From contig NC_071391.1 of the NCBI RefSeq assembly GCF_022682495.2, positions 111,521,195 to 111,585,194 on the forward strand: DNA of 64,000 nt, in the 5' to 3' direction. Below the pieces are notes generated by a model. That model worked only from the letters and a program-made list of their open reading frames with translations, had not been told where the DNA came from and did no database searches. The translations under genes were made by a program, and so were the position numbers. Position 1 is the first letter of the stretch, and every line of letters begins with the position of its first letter. Positions 34,766 through 46,775 of this stretch are shown here, piece by piece. This DNA is from Desmodus rotundus. Lineage: Eukaryota; Chordata; Mammalia; Chiroptera; Phyllostomidae.

Positions 34766-37505
34766 CCCATAGTAGTACAGCATGCCATAACGAGCCTGCA
34801 GCTCCTCCCTGTTTAAACCTTTCTATTTTAAAAATATATCTTCAGATTTGCAAACAGATTTTCCTATCCAATTCTACTCCGTAATAAAATATGTGGACAA
34901 TCTAATTCATGCAAGAAAAACATCTAAGTTCCATTAAAAAGGTATGGTGTTGATTTTCCAATTCAAAAGATCTTTCTTTTGAGGCTGGCGTGGCCATGTA
35001 AAGGTCACTGCATCACCCAGTGATTACTGAATTGGGAGCTCCTGCAAATGCATGCTTGTTCTTTACACACAGCAGGCTGTAACTCACCCTCACGGGCCAG
35101 CGAAACGACTCCTACTGCTAAGAGTTCAAAGTAGAGTCCTTGCTTATTGCTCTAGTCAAACAATTTCATTTCTATCAGTTGGTGGTTGTACTTCAGATTT
35201 TATGGATCCAATGGGTCTAGTGAAATTTTATTACCCTGCAATACAACGAAGAAAAAAGCTCTGCAAAAAAAATCGATATAATGTTTAAGGTCTTTGTTAC
35301 CTTTATAACCTCCAGTGTTCTTTTACATATAAACTAATAAATCAACCTTTTAACAGAAGATGCATTCTTCAGTACTTGCTCAATACTAGGTGCTAAGTCC
35401 AATAATAAAAACTATCAAGAAGTAGCAAATGGTTTTGCTACCTGAACAAGCGCAGTTAAAGTAAAATCAATTGCAGGACAAGGATATTATTATTTTCAGG
35501 TGTCTTGTAGTTATCACATAGTAATCAGTTGTTACCAAAAGAAAATAGCAACTTAAAAAATTAGAGCTCTTTTATAAACTACACACATTGTATTTGCCTG
35601 AATTTGCAAATGCATGCAAATTAAATTAAACATTTCAAACATCAATTCCTCGTTTTGGCCACTTCTCAATAGCATGAGATATACTCCTTGTAACTTTATA
35701 GCTGAGTCAGCGGAACTGCAAGGCAATCTTTTCCGCAACCTTCAAGAGAATGGCTTTTTCTTATGTCAGGATATTGAAAATATGACTTGAGTAGATAGTC
35801 TCTGGTGGATTTTAAGAAGTAGTGATGAAGATGCTAAGTATTAAAATAAAACTAAAATTAAATTATTCTACTCACTTCAATGACGAATATATCTTTTCCC
35901 ATAAACCTCTTTGACCTGGCACACTCCAAGGATTGGTAATCTAAACTCAGAAACTTTTCAACATGAATTAGCATCACATAGCCAATTTGAATATTCTGCA
36001 TTAAATTAAATTAAATGAGAAACAGATTTGGGAAAGCAGTTCACCTATTTATTATGCACAGAACTTTATAGCTTACCATATAACATAGTAAGTACCATTC
36101 AGTGGTTAAGACAAATTGATATGGACCTTATTCCAACCAAGGGCCTAGAAGAAAATACAAGGCTTTCTCTGGAAGGAAAAACGGTGATCCAGCAGAAGGA
36201 ACAAACCTCCCTGGCTTCCACTTGTTTAAATGGCTTAGAAGAGGGCGCAAGACCCCTAATGTCCAAAACGAAGATGCACAGCAAAGTTCAGTGCTGCCCT
36301 CATTACACTATTAAAAAGGCAGCTAATTGTTTACCTGATGTCCACTAATAAGTGAAGTTGTTTCTGCAGACTCCCAAAGGATTGTCCCTTTCAGGGGTCC
36401 TGCATTTCCACATGAAAGCAAACCAAAAAAACTGGCTTAAGACGAAAATTTCCTCCCCCACAATAACTAAACTGTCTGGTCTAGTAATTAAATCAACATA
36501 GATTAACAAGAGAAAATAACTAAGTTTAATTACACATGTACATGTGGGACTCTCATATACCTGGTAGTCAGAGACCCCACAGACACGGGAGATCCCAAGA
36601 CAGAAACTTAGAATAAGGTACGTGCGACATTCTGAGCTCAGGATGAGGTACGGCGCCCGGGGCTTCAGAAAGAAGGAAGGTCGTTCACAGGACGGTAAGA
36701 GCACACGTTCAGTAACTGGACGTTTGACCTGCCCTACACGGAGGTCATAACAAAATTATTTCTGGTAAGAACTTTATCATAGGTAAGGCCCAAATTTAAA
36801 TTCTTCAAGGGAGAGGTAAAAGACTCTTGAGTCTACAGGGTCTTGACAGCCTTTGGCTTAAAATAATCGACATGCTAACGTAGTAGTGCATCTCAGGGAG
36901 GCCTCCTCCCCACGGGAGTCAAACAGTAATTAATCCATGACCCTGTGTCTTCTTCCTCTTTAAGTGAATTATCAGGTGATAGCATGGTCCTAATGATGAG
37001 ATTAGGATTTTGATTTTCAAATATTCTCAATTATGTTCTAAATTTTCCTTTGGCCTATTTTGTTATCAATTTTCGATAGAATTACTAGGATGGTAGATTG
37101 AAGGGCAATCTTTTCTACACATGCTTCTGATTTATTTTTTTAAGTGTTACTTAACAAATATTTTCTGATCATCCAGTGAGCATCATGGGTAGATAGCTGT
37201 TAGATGACGATAGAGCTGGGTAGGTTCACAAATAGTGCTGAGTAATACATACGTGTTACCTGGGAGAGAAGTACAATATCAGATCTTTGGTTTTTTATCA
37301 GGTTCCTGACGTGGCCAGTCTCTGCGTTAGCGACACGGTAACTGTGCAGAGCAAAAGTCTGAGTGAATACATCTGACACAGAAAGATAACACACTGGATA
37401 ATGAAACATGACTGAAGATATTCTCAATATCCTGGAGTGAGGAGACAAATTCTGTGACAAGAAAGAATAAAATGAGATCAATGTTTCACACAAATTGTAC
37501 TCGCT
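34766..37505. other. Repeat-poor stretch, about 2.7 kb
   Basis: No transposon recognised. A 106-codon frame at 36028-36348 and a 119-codon minus frame at 36345-36704 show no domain. A short ATTAA tandem lies at 36001-36016. Confidence 0.4.
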
Positions 37506-37509
37506 TTCT

Positions 37510-37840
37510 CTTGAACTGTAATGAATTACCACGAACTCAGTGGCTTATAACAACCAAAGTTTATCATCTTACATTTCTGTAGGGCAAATGTTTGCCAAGG
37601 GTCTCACTGGACTGAAGTCACATGTCAACATGCCAACCTTACTTTCTAGATGTTCTAGTGGGAAAATCTATTGCTCTGGACCATGTGATGCAAAAGGGAC
37701 AGAGGCACCGTCTCTCGCTTTCCCACAGAATCCCGGTGTGGAGGCACCGTCCTGAGACCTCCACTCTCACAGATGGCTGGCAGGAAGTGAGGACGCATAG
37801 CTGGTGCCCTCACTGCCTGCTAGCAGAGGGCAGGTGACTC
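37510..37840 (-). mobile_element. MLT1-like LTR fragment (ERVL-MaLR)
   Basis: 'atgaattaccacgaactcag', 'tggcttataacaaccaaagt', 'tacatttctgtagggc' and 'gggtctcactggactgaagt' match the antisense 3' end of MLT1-type LTRs. The rest is diverged, and the right boundary is not clear. Confidence 0.55.
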
Positions 37841-39218
37841 CTGTAAGAGCAACCTTGTGTGACAGCTCACGGGACATCCCCAGCACCCCCAGGAATGTCA
37901 GCAGGCATATTGGAGGGAGTTGACATCCTGAATGAGAGGGTGAGGGCCCGAATCAGATGTATTTTAAATGTTCCTGTTACTGCAGCCTTCTCTTCCCTCT
38001 GACCAGTGGCATCAGGGTGCAAGTCTCATGAAGCACATTGGACTAAATACAAGGCCGCCCCCTCCCTGTCTTTCAAGATCTTTCCCAGAACACTACAAAA
38101 GCAGAGCATAAAACTCCCCTTTGGCTGTTCTGGCGGTATCTGGCTTCTAAGGTTTAACATGGTCAACTATAGTAAGAGAAGAAAGACCTTGATTATAATG
38201 AAGGGAAGGTGGCAGAACTGGGAGGGGAGCCTTTACCTAGGTGAGGAAATCTAAACCTACCGTGACCCAAATATTTAATACTGCTCCCTACCCTGCAAAA
38301 CCTCCCGTAGTAAAACCTCTCAGAAAGCTCTGTGAAAATGCGCGCTTTACACTGATATGCTAAGATGAAGCACAACTTCCGCTTTGGAATTAAATGAGGT
38401 CTAGCAAAAGACGGCTAACATAGGTTTGAAGCAACATCCACGGAAACAACTGGACGTCATTTTTATTTTCAGTTTTTTCAAGGAAAAGGGCATTTCTTCT
38501 GAAGTTGATATGCCACCTCTGAAACAGTAGATTTTAAGTTAAATATAAAAAGTGTTTGTTCTCATAAATCTTGTAGTCTCCTGAATGACAATGATAGAGA
38601 ATAGAGAGAACCCACAGGCTCAAATACAAAAAAATATGGTTGAAAACACAGTTTCTTATTTGCACTTGGCATAATCACCAGGGCCCTTTACTTTCACACA
38701 CTTCTGCTCAGAATTTATGAGGCAGGTATGTACAAGGTAGTTGGTCCAAAAGTTTTCTTTTTGTTCTATGTGTATTGCCTCTTGAATCTTGCAAGGAAAT
38801 AGCATATCAAGGTAAAGCTTGTTGAATCTAATTATGCTTTTTGAAGAACTTAGATGATTCGGAGAGCAGGAAATTCTGAGTATCAGTCAGGTGACGTGAA
38901 AAGCTTTGAAAGCAAGAAGGCCTTTATGTGACAGCTACATCTGTGACATATATGAATAACAGAGAAGGCGTCAGAAGTGCGTCAGGAAAGAATGGATGTG
39001 AGCTAGCAGTCTTGAGTGGGAGAGCTAAATTTAATCCTTTATAATTATGGGACTGAGGGTAAGCCATGTCCCTTTGCTGGTTCAGTTATAAATTGGCACA
39101 TATAGTCTGCTACCTTAGAAGACTCTGGAAGAATAAGAATGGGGATGTAAAACATATGATATTCGACCTCATTCTAACTAGTCGAATCAAATTAATGAAT
39201 AAGCTTTGCACTAGCAAT
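37841..39218. other. Single-copy stretch
   Basis: No repeat recognised. Confidence 0.4.
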
Positions 39219-39236
39219 CAAAGTTGCAATACTTTC

Positions 39237-39450
39237 TTTTTTAAAAAAGATTTTATTTATTCATTTTTAGAGGGAGGGGAAGGGAGGGAGAAAGAGAAGG
39301 AGAGAAACATCAATGTGTGGTTCTCTCTCGCATGCACACCCTACTGAGGACCTGGCCCACAACCCAGGTATGTGCCCTGACTGGGAATCGAACCAGCGAC
39401 CCTTTGCTTCGCAGTCTGGTGCTCAATCCACTGAGCCACACCAGCCAGGG
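39237..39450 (-). mobile_element. VES SINE, antisense, well preserved
   Basis: Minus strand starts 'gccctggctggtgtggctca', has A box TGGCTCAGTGGA and a perfect B box GGTTCGATTCC, then a GA-rich body and tail. Target duplications at 39219-39236 and 39451-39468 are 18 bp with two mismatches. Same subfamily as the 16238 copy. Of the six copies, this one and 16238 best keep the pol III promoter. Confidence 0.95.
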
Positions 39451-39464
39451 CAAAGTTGAAATAA

Positions 39465-39635
39465 TTTCATGTTGAATAACTCATTCATCACAGCAACCCA
39501 AAGAATTGGTTTCTAGTAGTCTCTCGTTTCACAGATAAGGACTCTGAGTCCAAGTCCACACAGCAAGCAGGTGGAAGAACCCACGATCTAAAAGCAGCAT
39601 CAGACTCTCCAGCCCAGTAATTGATTCTGCCCTGT
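39465..39635 (-). repeat. MIR remnant
   Basis: 'taactcattcatcacagcaa', 'cgtttcacagataaggactc' and 'ccaagtccacacagcaagca' in antisense MIR order. Confidence 0.6.
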
Positions 39636-40542
39636 GTGTAAGCTCCACTTCCTCGGTCGTCCTAGAAAAAGTGCAGGTTCAAAGGTGAAATTTCGGCACC
39701 ATCTGCTATGTGGGCTTTCCTTGCTGATATAAAAGGAAGTACACAATGTGAAAATCAAGTACAGGCAGTATGAAGATGAAAGTGGAGGACTCGGAAAAGC
39801 TGGCTGAACTCAAAGGCACGCACTGTCTTATTCATCTCTGTGCCTCTTGCCTGTAACCACAAAGACAGAGTGTTCAGTCCCTGTTCTTGCGGTGAAAATT
39901 ACACAAATTATTTTCAATCAAGGCTCAGTGAGGGAAATGGTTTCAGGGAGATGCACCTAGTAGAAGAGGCAGTGAGAAGTGGAAGCCTTGCCTTTCAGTA
40001 GATGAAGGTAGGGGCTTAAGGTCAGCCCAAGGGCCCGGAATGCCTTAAAACCAAATACTGTGTCTTGTCTTAACAAAAACTCTGAAGAAAAGGGGCATCT
40101 TCATTTTTAGGATGTTAATGTCACAGGGCTACATCCTGAGTCATCACCAACAAAACAAAGCAAAAGAAAGAACAAAAAAAGATCATTATCAGAAAAACTG
40201 TGTTACGAATTTTAGCTCTTCACGAGTATGCAGTAGAAGTGGTACAAGTCAATATGGCTTCAAACATACATTCTGGAGCCAGGCCCAACAAACTCTTTCT
40301 CAGTAGGACTGGACAACAAATACTTTCATCTCTGTGGAACATATAGACTCTGTATCTGGTACTCAACTCTGCCATCGTAGTTGAGAAAACAGCCATATAC
40401 AATATATAAAATTTCATTACAAAAACACGTGTTGGGCCATAGTTCACTGGCCACGTTCTCAGGTTTCACAGAGTAATGAGAAACACCGCAGACTCCCAGT
40501 CCTCAGACATTGCCAGAGTAAGATTAAATGCTGCTCTTATAC
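39636..40542. other. Single-copy stretch
   Basis: A short L2-like end at 39805-39860. Otherwise nothing recognised. Confidence 0.35.
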
Positions 40543-40756
40543 CACAAGTGGCAGACACAAGGCCTGCGGGCCAAATCCGGCCCTCTGCCTTGTTTTATCC
40601 GGCCTGGCACCTTGTTTCTACCCGCCAGCAGCGCCGAGCTCCTTGCCCCTAGTTAAGGAGTAGTTACATTTTTACAGTCCTAAAATTACATTCGTCCCTT
40701 TGAAGGCAACCGCGAGGCTGATGTGGCGCCCGGTGAAAATGAGTTTGACACCGCTG
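40543..40756 (-). mobile_element. Non-autonomous hAT element (bat type)
   Basis: Inverted ends CACAAGTGGCAGAC and, on the other strand, CAGCGGTGTCAAAC agree at 9 of 14 positions, and the latter matches the hAT consensus CAGNGGTGTCAAAC. The flanks 'tcttatac' (40535-40542) and 'tctcatat' (40757-40764) agree at 6 of 8, as expected for the 8-bp hAT target duplication. The 214-bp body ('ccggccctctgccttg', 'gttaaggagtagttacattt') has no coding capacity. The strand is given by the better-preserved end. Confidence 0.82.
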
Positions 40757-40840
40757 TCTCATATGAATGCTTTATCTTTTATTTCTGGCTAGAAAAATAA
40801 AACCCACACAAAAATGTCTTTCATAAAACCTTTAACTCGA

Positions 40841-40996
40841 AGGGAATAGCCAAAGAATGTGCCTGCATGACCCATGGACGTGAACAATGACGTGGGGATT
40901 GTGTGAGGCAGTTGGGGGGGTAGGGTGGAGGGGGACAAAGGGAAAAAATTGGGACAACTTGTAATAGTGTAAACAATCAAATACTAAAAAAAAAAC
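40841..40996 (+). mobile_element. Bat L1 3' end, severely truncated
   Basis: 'gacccatggacgtgaacaat', a G-rich stretch with 'ggtggagggggacaaaggga' and a tail 'taaaaaaaaaa' follow the bat L1 3' end. The flanks 'aaaacctttaactc' (near 40826) and 'aaaacccttttaactc' (near 40992) look like an imperfect target duplication. Confidence 0.75.
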
Positions 40997-41004
40997 CCTT
41001 TTAA

Positions 41005-41150
41005 CTCATTTTTATGACAGCTTTACTGAAACATAATTTATGTAACATACAATTCACATATTTAAAGTGTTTGATTCCATTATTTGTGTTTTCACAGAGT
41101 TCTATGACCCTCACCACTACGCTTTACCTCCTTTCTGACTATGACCATTC
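41005..41150 (-). mobile_element. Old L1 3' UTR fragment
   Basis: 'atgacagctttactgaaaca', 'taacatacaattcacatatt' and 'tttcacagagttctatgacc' are the antisense form of an old L1M 3' UTR. Confidence 0.6.
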
Positions 41151-41389
41151 AACATGTACCATCTGCCCATTCCTGGGCAAGGTCTTTGTTATTTTGTTTT
41201 GTTTCGCTTTGCCTGTCTGGTTTGGCTCGGATCGACTCGGTAGAAATATAAGACACACCAAGTCTGAGGCAATCAGCTAACGACATAAGAAAATATATGG
41301 TGAGAATGCTAAGTTAGCAGTATGGAAGATACACACACAATAGCATCGGCCTTATCGAAGGGTTGGGCGGAGGATCCTAAGGATTAGGT

Positions 41390-41780
41390 GCACAGACCCT
41401 GAAAGAGAACCTAGATGTGAATAGGTGACACGCAGCCAGAGTAAAGAGTGGCTTCCAGGGAAGAGGCAGAGCTGTGAGCACAGGCCTGGAGATGAGAACA
41501 ACCATGGCCTAAAATGAGCAGCTACAGTGCAGGTCTAGTGCATGCACCCAGACTGCAAAGGCGGTTGTCCAGGGGAGGTGGCCCAGCATGTTTAGGGTCT
41601 CGGGAAACTGAGTTCAGAGCTGATAGAGCTGGCATCAGTATCCTCAGGGGCTGAGTATCCTGTGACTCTCAGGAAGGTGAAAGACTTAATTAAAAGACTG
41701 CTTTGGAGGACTGGCTGACAGTTGTGGATAGGATGGTTTGAACAGAGAAACCTAGCAGCCTTTGGGGCACTGATTCTACC
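41390..41780 (+). repeat. Old L1M-like 3' UTR fragment
   Basis: 'gtggcttccagggaagaggc', 'ttgtggataggatggtttga' and the region between follow the same repeat family as 3790-3960 and 29810-30690. Diverged. Confidence 0.35.
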
Positions 41781-41799
41781 TGTGAGAGTGAATGGACAG

Positions 41800-41940
41800 A
41801 GATCATTAACCCTGGCTCTGCATTAGACTCATCTAGCCCCTCTGAGGGTACGGACCCAACAGTGGTATTTTTAAATACGCTCCAAAGTTGATTATAATAT
41901 GTGGCTAAGAACTATTTTACAGGGCAATGGATATGAGACT
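41800..41940. mobile_element. hAT-Charlie remnant (MER58/MER5-type, uncertain)
   Basis: 'ctctgcattagactcatcta', 'agtggtatttttaaatacgc' and 'ggctaagaactattttacag' resemble small old hAT elements. The termini are not resolved. Confidence 0.4.
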
Positions 41941-41989
41941 TACAGTGGGAAGCTATAAGTAGTATCCATTGTTTTCTGCCTCTTTTTCT

Positions 41990-43920
41990 AGAATAGACCC
42001 GTTAATTAAATAAGAATACCTTAAACATTCTCTGATGTCTTGGCATTTTATGGAGATGCAAACAAAGAATGAGAATTTTAAAGGCAGAGGGGCTGCATAA
42101 ATTATATAGTATATTTTGGCAAGCTCTTAGAATATCTCCCTAAAATAAATCCTTAAGCCCAGCATGCTTTAGAGATTTTAAATTTTAGACTTACACCACA
42201 AATAATGCTGGTTGGCTTGCTCTGAGTCCCAGTTAAGGCCCAGCCCAAACACCTGTGTGTGTCGGGTAAATGTTAATGAATTCTGTCAACAACAGATTAC
42301 CTCACGTGGCTAAATTACTCCACGCCTTTATCTGCACCAGCCATCTGTAAACCTAATCCTCTCTGTGTACTAAAATCCCAAGCGCCTGCTAACTATTTTT
42401 ATTTTACATTCCGGCATAAATCTGTTAAACTCAATATGTTACCGCAAATTCTCAAAAATCAAAGGCAATCTGCTGGCCTATAAAACACTGGTTACTGAAA
42501 ATCGAAGGGTATAATAAGATAGCAATTCAGGCAGTCAGTAAGCAATCTTTATGGGGATGGTGCTGAATCACGCGCTAACTGAACCCCTGAGCCAAGGCCT
42601 GCGGGAAAGTAAGATAGTTCTTTCAGTACAGTGTGGGCTGGAGCCCATTGATGTATTTCCTATCTAATGAAAATCTGAACAGTTGGCCTGATTGGATTTT
42701 AAGTGATGCAGATTTGAAAATCAAATAGGCAAACTCCCTTTAGACTTTATCTATTTAGACCGTAATTGTCAAGAACTACAAATTACATTTCCCACACTAT
42801 TGAACTCCCCAGAGATTCAATATGAAATTTACAGAAAGTCACAGATATTTGCAGGTGTGTTTTTTTCTGTTCATAATAAATACCATTTTCTCCAGCAGAG
42901 GATGCCTTCTCCTCGTGTTGCTACATTTCCCTTAATACAACCAGTAAATCATGTTTGCTTTCACAAAATCTTTATTGATCACAAGATATAATGCTAATCC
43001 TTACTTGTAATGCCAAGTTACATTTTACCTGAGACTAAATTTTCCTTTACTTAGTAATTATAAAGCACATATTTGCTTCTCTATTTACATTTTCAGTCAT
43101 ATAATTATATGTTTTGAAGAGACACCTAGGAATCTATCCTCTGAAAATACTTCAAGAAAAGTTTAGAAAAAGTCAATCCTACAATTACAGTTAATACTTC
43201 AAAAAACATCTGGCTCATAATATTCAAATAACCATTAAAGTATGAAAAAATAAAAATTCAGCATCTGAAAGTCCTGTTTTTTTAGCACTCTCAGGTATTT
43301 CAGAAGTTAACCCATCTCCTCATTCTTTTTTAATGATCGCTATTATCCTGAAATCTGAACAAACACCAGTTCTGAACGTTAAAATGGTCCTTCATGTAAC
43401 ACACACAGGCTAATGTTTTCTGCATATAGTAATCAGCCTAAAACCTTTCTATTCCATCTGAGGTGTTTTCAAACATGAACAAGTTCACACGCTCATAGAG
43501 GGCAATTAACCTACCCATAATTTCCCGTATCAAACCTAAACTAGGTCTTGGGGTCGTAATGGCCGTGCAGTTTACAATATGAAGTGTAAATGGCGTCCTG
43601 CTGTGACTTGAAATGCAAAGCAAAGATTCTTTCATTGTTCACACTTCTTTCAAACCCATTTGCATTTTGAAGTTTGCGTATCTTTTTGTTTGGATGGAAA
43701 TCTCCAACGTCTATGGCTCATATTTATAAACAACTTGATAGCAAATATCAGACTGACCATTGAAATTAAATGTTTACCAATTATAGAGTATCTTCTGCAT
43801 TTCCTTGTAATAGACATGTAGATTGCTTGCACTTGAATACATAATCTAGGGTTTCTTTTAAGTGCCATAGCTTAGCTCTCTCACATTAATATCTTCTCCT
43901 CATGAAAACTAAAAATAATA
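41990..43920. other. Repeat-poor block, candidate conserved non-coding DNA
   Basis: Almost 2 kb without any recognised transposon, in a window where most kilobases have one. 41990-42790 contains many homeodomain-type TAAT/ATTA cores and GATA/TTATC words. It may be constrained regulatory DNA, but conservation is untested. Confidence 0.35.
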
Positions 43921-43924
43921 CAGT

Positions 43925-44125
43925 AATAGAATTTCCCAGGCACTGTTTGCAGCCCTCTACTTACATGAATTCATTTAATTTGCAAAACTGTAAGAATAGA
44001 CTATCATTATCCCCACTTTACACATGAATAAACAAGTCATGTAGCTCCTACCTGGTAAAGCGGGGAACAGAACCCAAGCAACCCACTTTGCCAGTAACTT
44101 GTTAGCCATTAGGTTTCACTGCCAT
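43925..44125 (-). repeat. MIR remnant
   Basis: 'ttcccaggcactgtttgcag', 'tccccactttacacatgaat' and 'gggaacagaacccaagcaac' in antisense MIR order. Confidence 0.65.
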
Positions 44126-44559
44126 CATAAGGACATGGTTCCTCTCATTCATACTTCAACACGAGAGATACGGACGTTTCAATTTCATTAGTTAGGCAGA
44201 CTCGGTGGGGTACACGGAGACTTACCAACTAGCTTACGTGGATATACTACTGTGAGCATCCTTGGTACCTAGCTGTGTGCTAGGGGAAGATGAGTGAAAA
44301 TCAGGGTAGGTCACCAACTGCTCTCCAGCAGGATTTCATACTCCTGTTAATGAAATAACTCCCCAATGACCATAGATTTGATTATAAACTTCTCCTTTTA
44401 CTCATCTAGCAAATGTTCACTGAGCAAATGTTCATGTAGCATAAGACACTGTGCACTGAAGACACTGCAGGGACCACTGTGAGGCCCAGGTGCACCTTTT
44501 CTGCCCGTTAGGGACAGGAGCTATGGGTTCCACAGTCACCCAAGCTCCCTGCGGTCCCA

Positions 44560-44890
44560 TTGGCCCACCATTCCTTGTTGCTGCCTTCTTTTCGAATGCC
44601 CTCCTGTTTCCCAACTTCCCTTTGTACAAACTTATCAAAGCTCTCTCTTCAAGTCCATAGAAAAATCTGCTTCCACCAGGAAGCCCTACTAGGTCCCTTT
44701 CCCTCCTTTTTTCTCCTCCTGTGGAGCACTTATCCCACCTCACGGTGCAGCCTTTGTGGGCTCATTTTCTAAATGCCGGATTGATGACCATGTGGGAAGG
44801 GCCTGCATCCTATGAAGCCTTTATACCCTCCCACCCCTAGCATCCAACACACAGCAAACACCTGAGAAATACGAATTGTATTAACTCATT
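44560..44890 (+). repeat. L2 3' region remnant
   Basis: 'ccaccaggaagccctactag', 'agcacttatcccacctcacg' and 'agcatccaacacacagcaaa' follow the L2 3' region. Confidence 0.55.
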
Positions 44891-46185
44891 TTGGTTGAGA
44901 TAAATTTACCTACACTGAAACTAATTGAATGACTTAAAATTGCATAGCTATGCAAATCCTACATTTCTGGGGCTTTTTGTTTTCTGAGGCAATTGCTTTA
45001 CAAGGGGGATATTGCTTTATAAAATTGTCTGTTGCATCGGTTCTTCTTTGCATCATTGAAACTGTAACGTTTTGTTTTTAAAACCTTAGAAAGCAAACTG
45101 GAACTCCAAATCTCTAATTTCAGAAAGACAAGGAAAATAAATCTTGGACCACATTGGATACACAACTTACTGAATTTAACTAGGAAGAAATGCCACCCAT
45201 GTATGAGTAAAAGAAACCTCTCCAAAAACCACCAACGAAGGGCTTCGGTGAAGAACTGAAAACACTCGTTAGGAGTCAGATTCTCCACTGGAGTGGATGA
45301 TCATTTTTCTTCATGGATGATTGCTGCCATGTATTGTAACATACTAAATATTATCCTAGAAATCTGAAAGCGACCTCTACTTATGGAGGACTTAAATGCA
45401 ATACGGTAGTACTTTAAGAACTGGATAACATAATCAGTGTGAAAATATAATTTAGAAATAAAAAAACAAAATCTAGAAAATCAAGCATTAGAATTCTTAG
45501 TGCACAGGGTTCTGCTTACTTGACCACTTATAGCTGAATTAGCCCCATCCCCCCAGGCCAGAGGGACATGGCTGTACCCAACTTCGAAGGCTGGTGTCTT
45601 CCGTGCATGTGGGCCACTGCTGTAAATACTAGTTTTTGGTATTTCTGTCAAACAATAGACATATTTGCTTGTTGTGTGCTGACCCTGGAAGTGACTTTCA
45701 GAAAGGGCCTCTGTTGATTCACTTCGACGATAAGCTGCCAACGGGAACCCTTCTTACTGAAAGTAAGAAAGAATCCTTTACACGGCGGGGGCCCAGTTGG
45801 GGCTCAGAACACAGTGTGCCTGACGCATGTTATAAACCTGGCCAACTACGCACCTCTATCTTACAGCCTCCTCTCTGAGAGGAAAAGCAGGATGAAGTTA
45901 TAGCAAGGGATGTGGCTATATACGCTATTGGACTATACCAAGCATTCATTTATCTCAATATCACTGTGATATGTATTTTGGCACATGAGTTTAAAAAAAT
46001 ATCGTTTGGGAAAAATCTCCCTTATTGGCCAAAGAAAAAGACTCTCAGTTCAGTTTTCTGAGTAATTAACACAGTGAACCAAAGGGACTCAAAATATTTC
46101 TGTTATTGTGAAGGGTTGTTGATCAATCCTCTCATCTGATATGAAATATGAAATGGAGTGGAAAGGCTTGATTTAGCCTTTATCT
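44891..46185. other. Single-copy stretch
   Basis: Nothing recognised. Overlapping short frames on both strands. Confidence 0.4.
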
Positions 46186-46189
46186 CCGG

Positions 46190-46335
46190 CAACAGTGCCT
46201 GTTCTGAGAGGGCAGAGTCAAGACAAGTCTCTAGCTCCCACTCTGGATGGCATTAGTTACATGACGTCGGGCGCATTAACCTCCCTGGGCCTCAGTTCCC
46301 TCATCAAGGAGGAGAGGGCGTTAGCGTGGGTGGGT
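46190..46335 (+). repeat. MIR fragment
   Basis: 'gcattaacctccctgggcct', 'cagttccctcatcaaggag' resemble the core of sense MIR. Confidence 0.45.
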
Positions 46336-46349
46336 GGACAGGGTATTCA

Positions 46350-46775
46350 TTTTCTTTGTCATGGATTTCCTTTTACCTAGAATGTCCCTTCCTACCTTTT
46401 ACATGCCTGCTTTAAAAATTAGTCCAGACATTACCTCGTCCCAGAACCACGTCCCTCCTAATTCTGTAGGTCTAACTGAGTTTCCTGCTTCCACAGAAAC
46501 CTGCATGCAGCTGTGTGCGGGTCGTCTCACATGGCAGAGGCGTCATCATGTCCCTTGTGAGTCTTCCCTAACAGATGCCTTGACCCCTGGATTGTGGTGT
46601 CCAGCACTGCCTGGGGACACAATGGACATGCAGATAAATATCTGCTGAATTAACGAATTTCTCTACAATCCCAGAGGCAGCAGTTGTGATTTATTTGGCT
46701 ATTCATCTCTAGGGCTTAGCATGGTCCTTGGCATATAACAGTTGTTCAAAGGAATAAATTGATGTAACTTAATAA
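46350..46775 (+). repeat. L2 3' region remnant(s)
   Basis: Two L2-like pieces: 46350-46655 ('tacctagaatgtcccttcct', 'gagtcttccctaacagatgc') and a terminal piece 46670-46775 ('gggcttagcatggtccttgg', 'catataacagttgttcaaag'). Confidence 0.5.
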
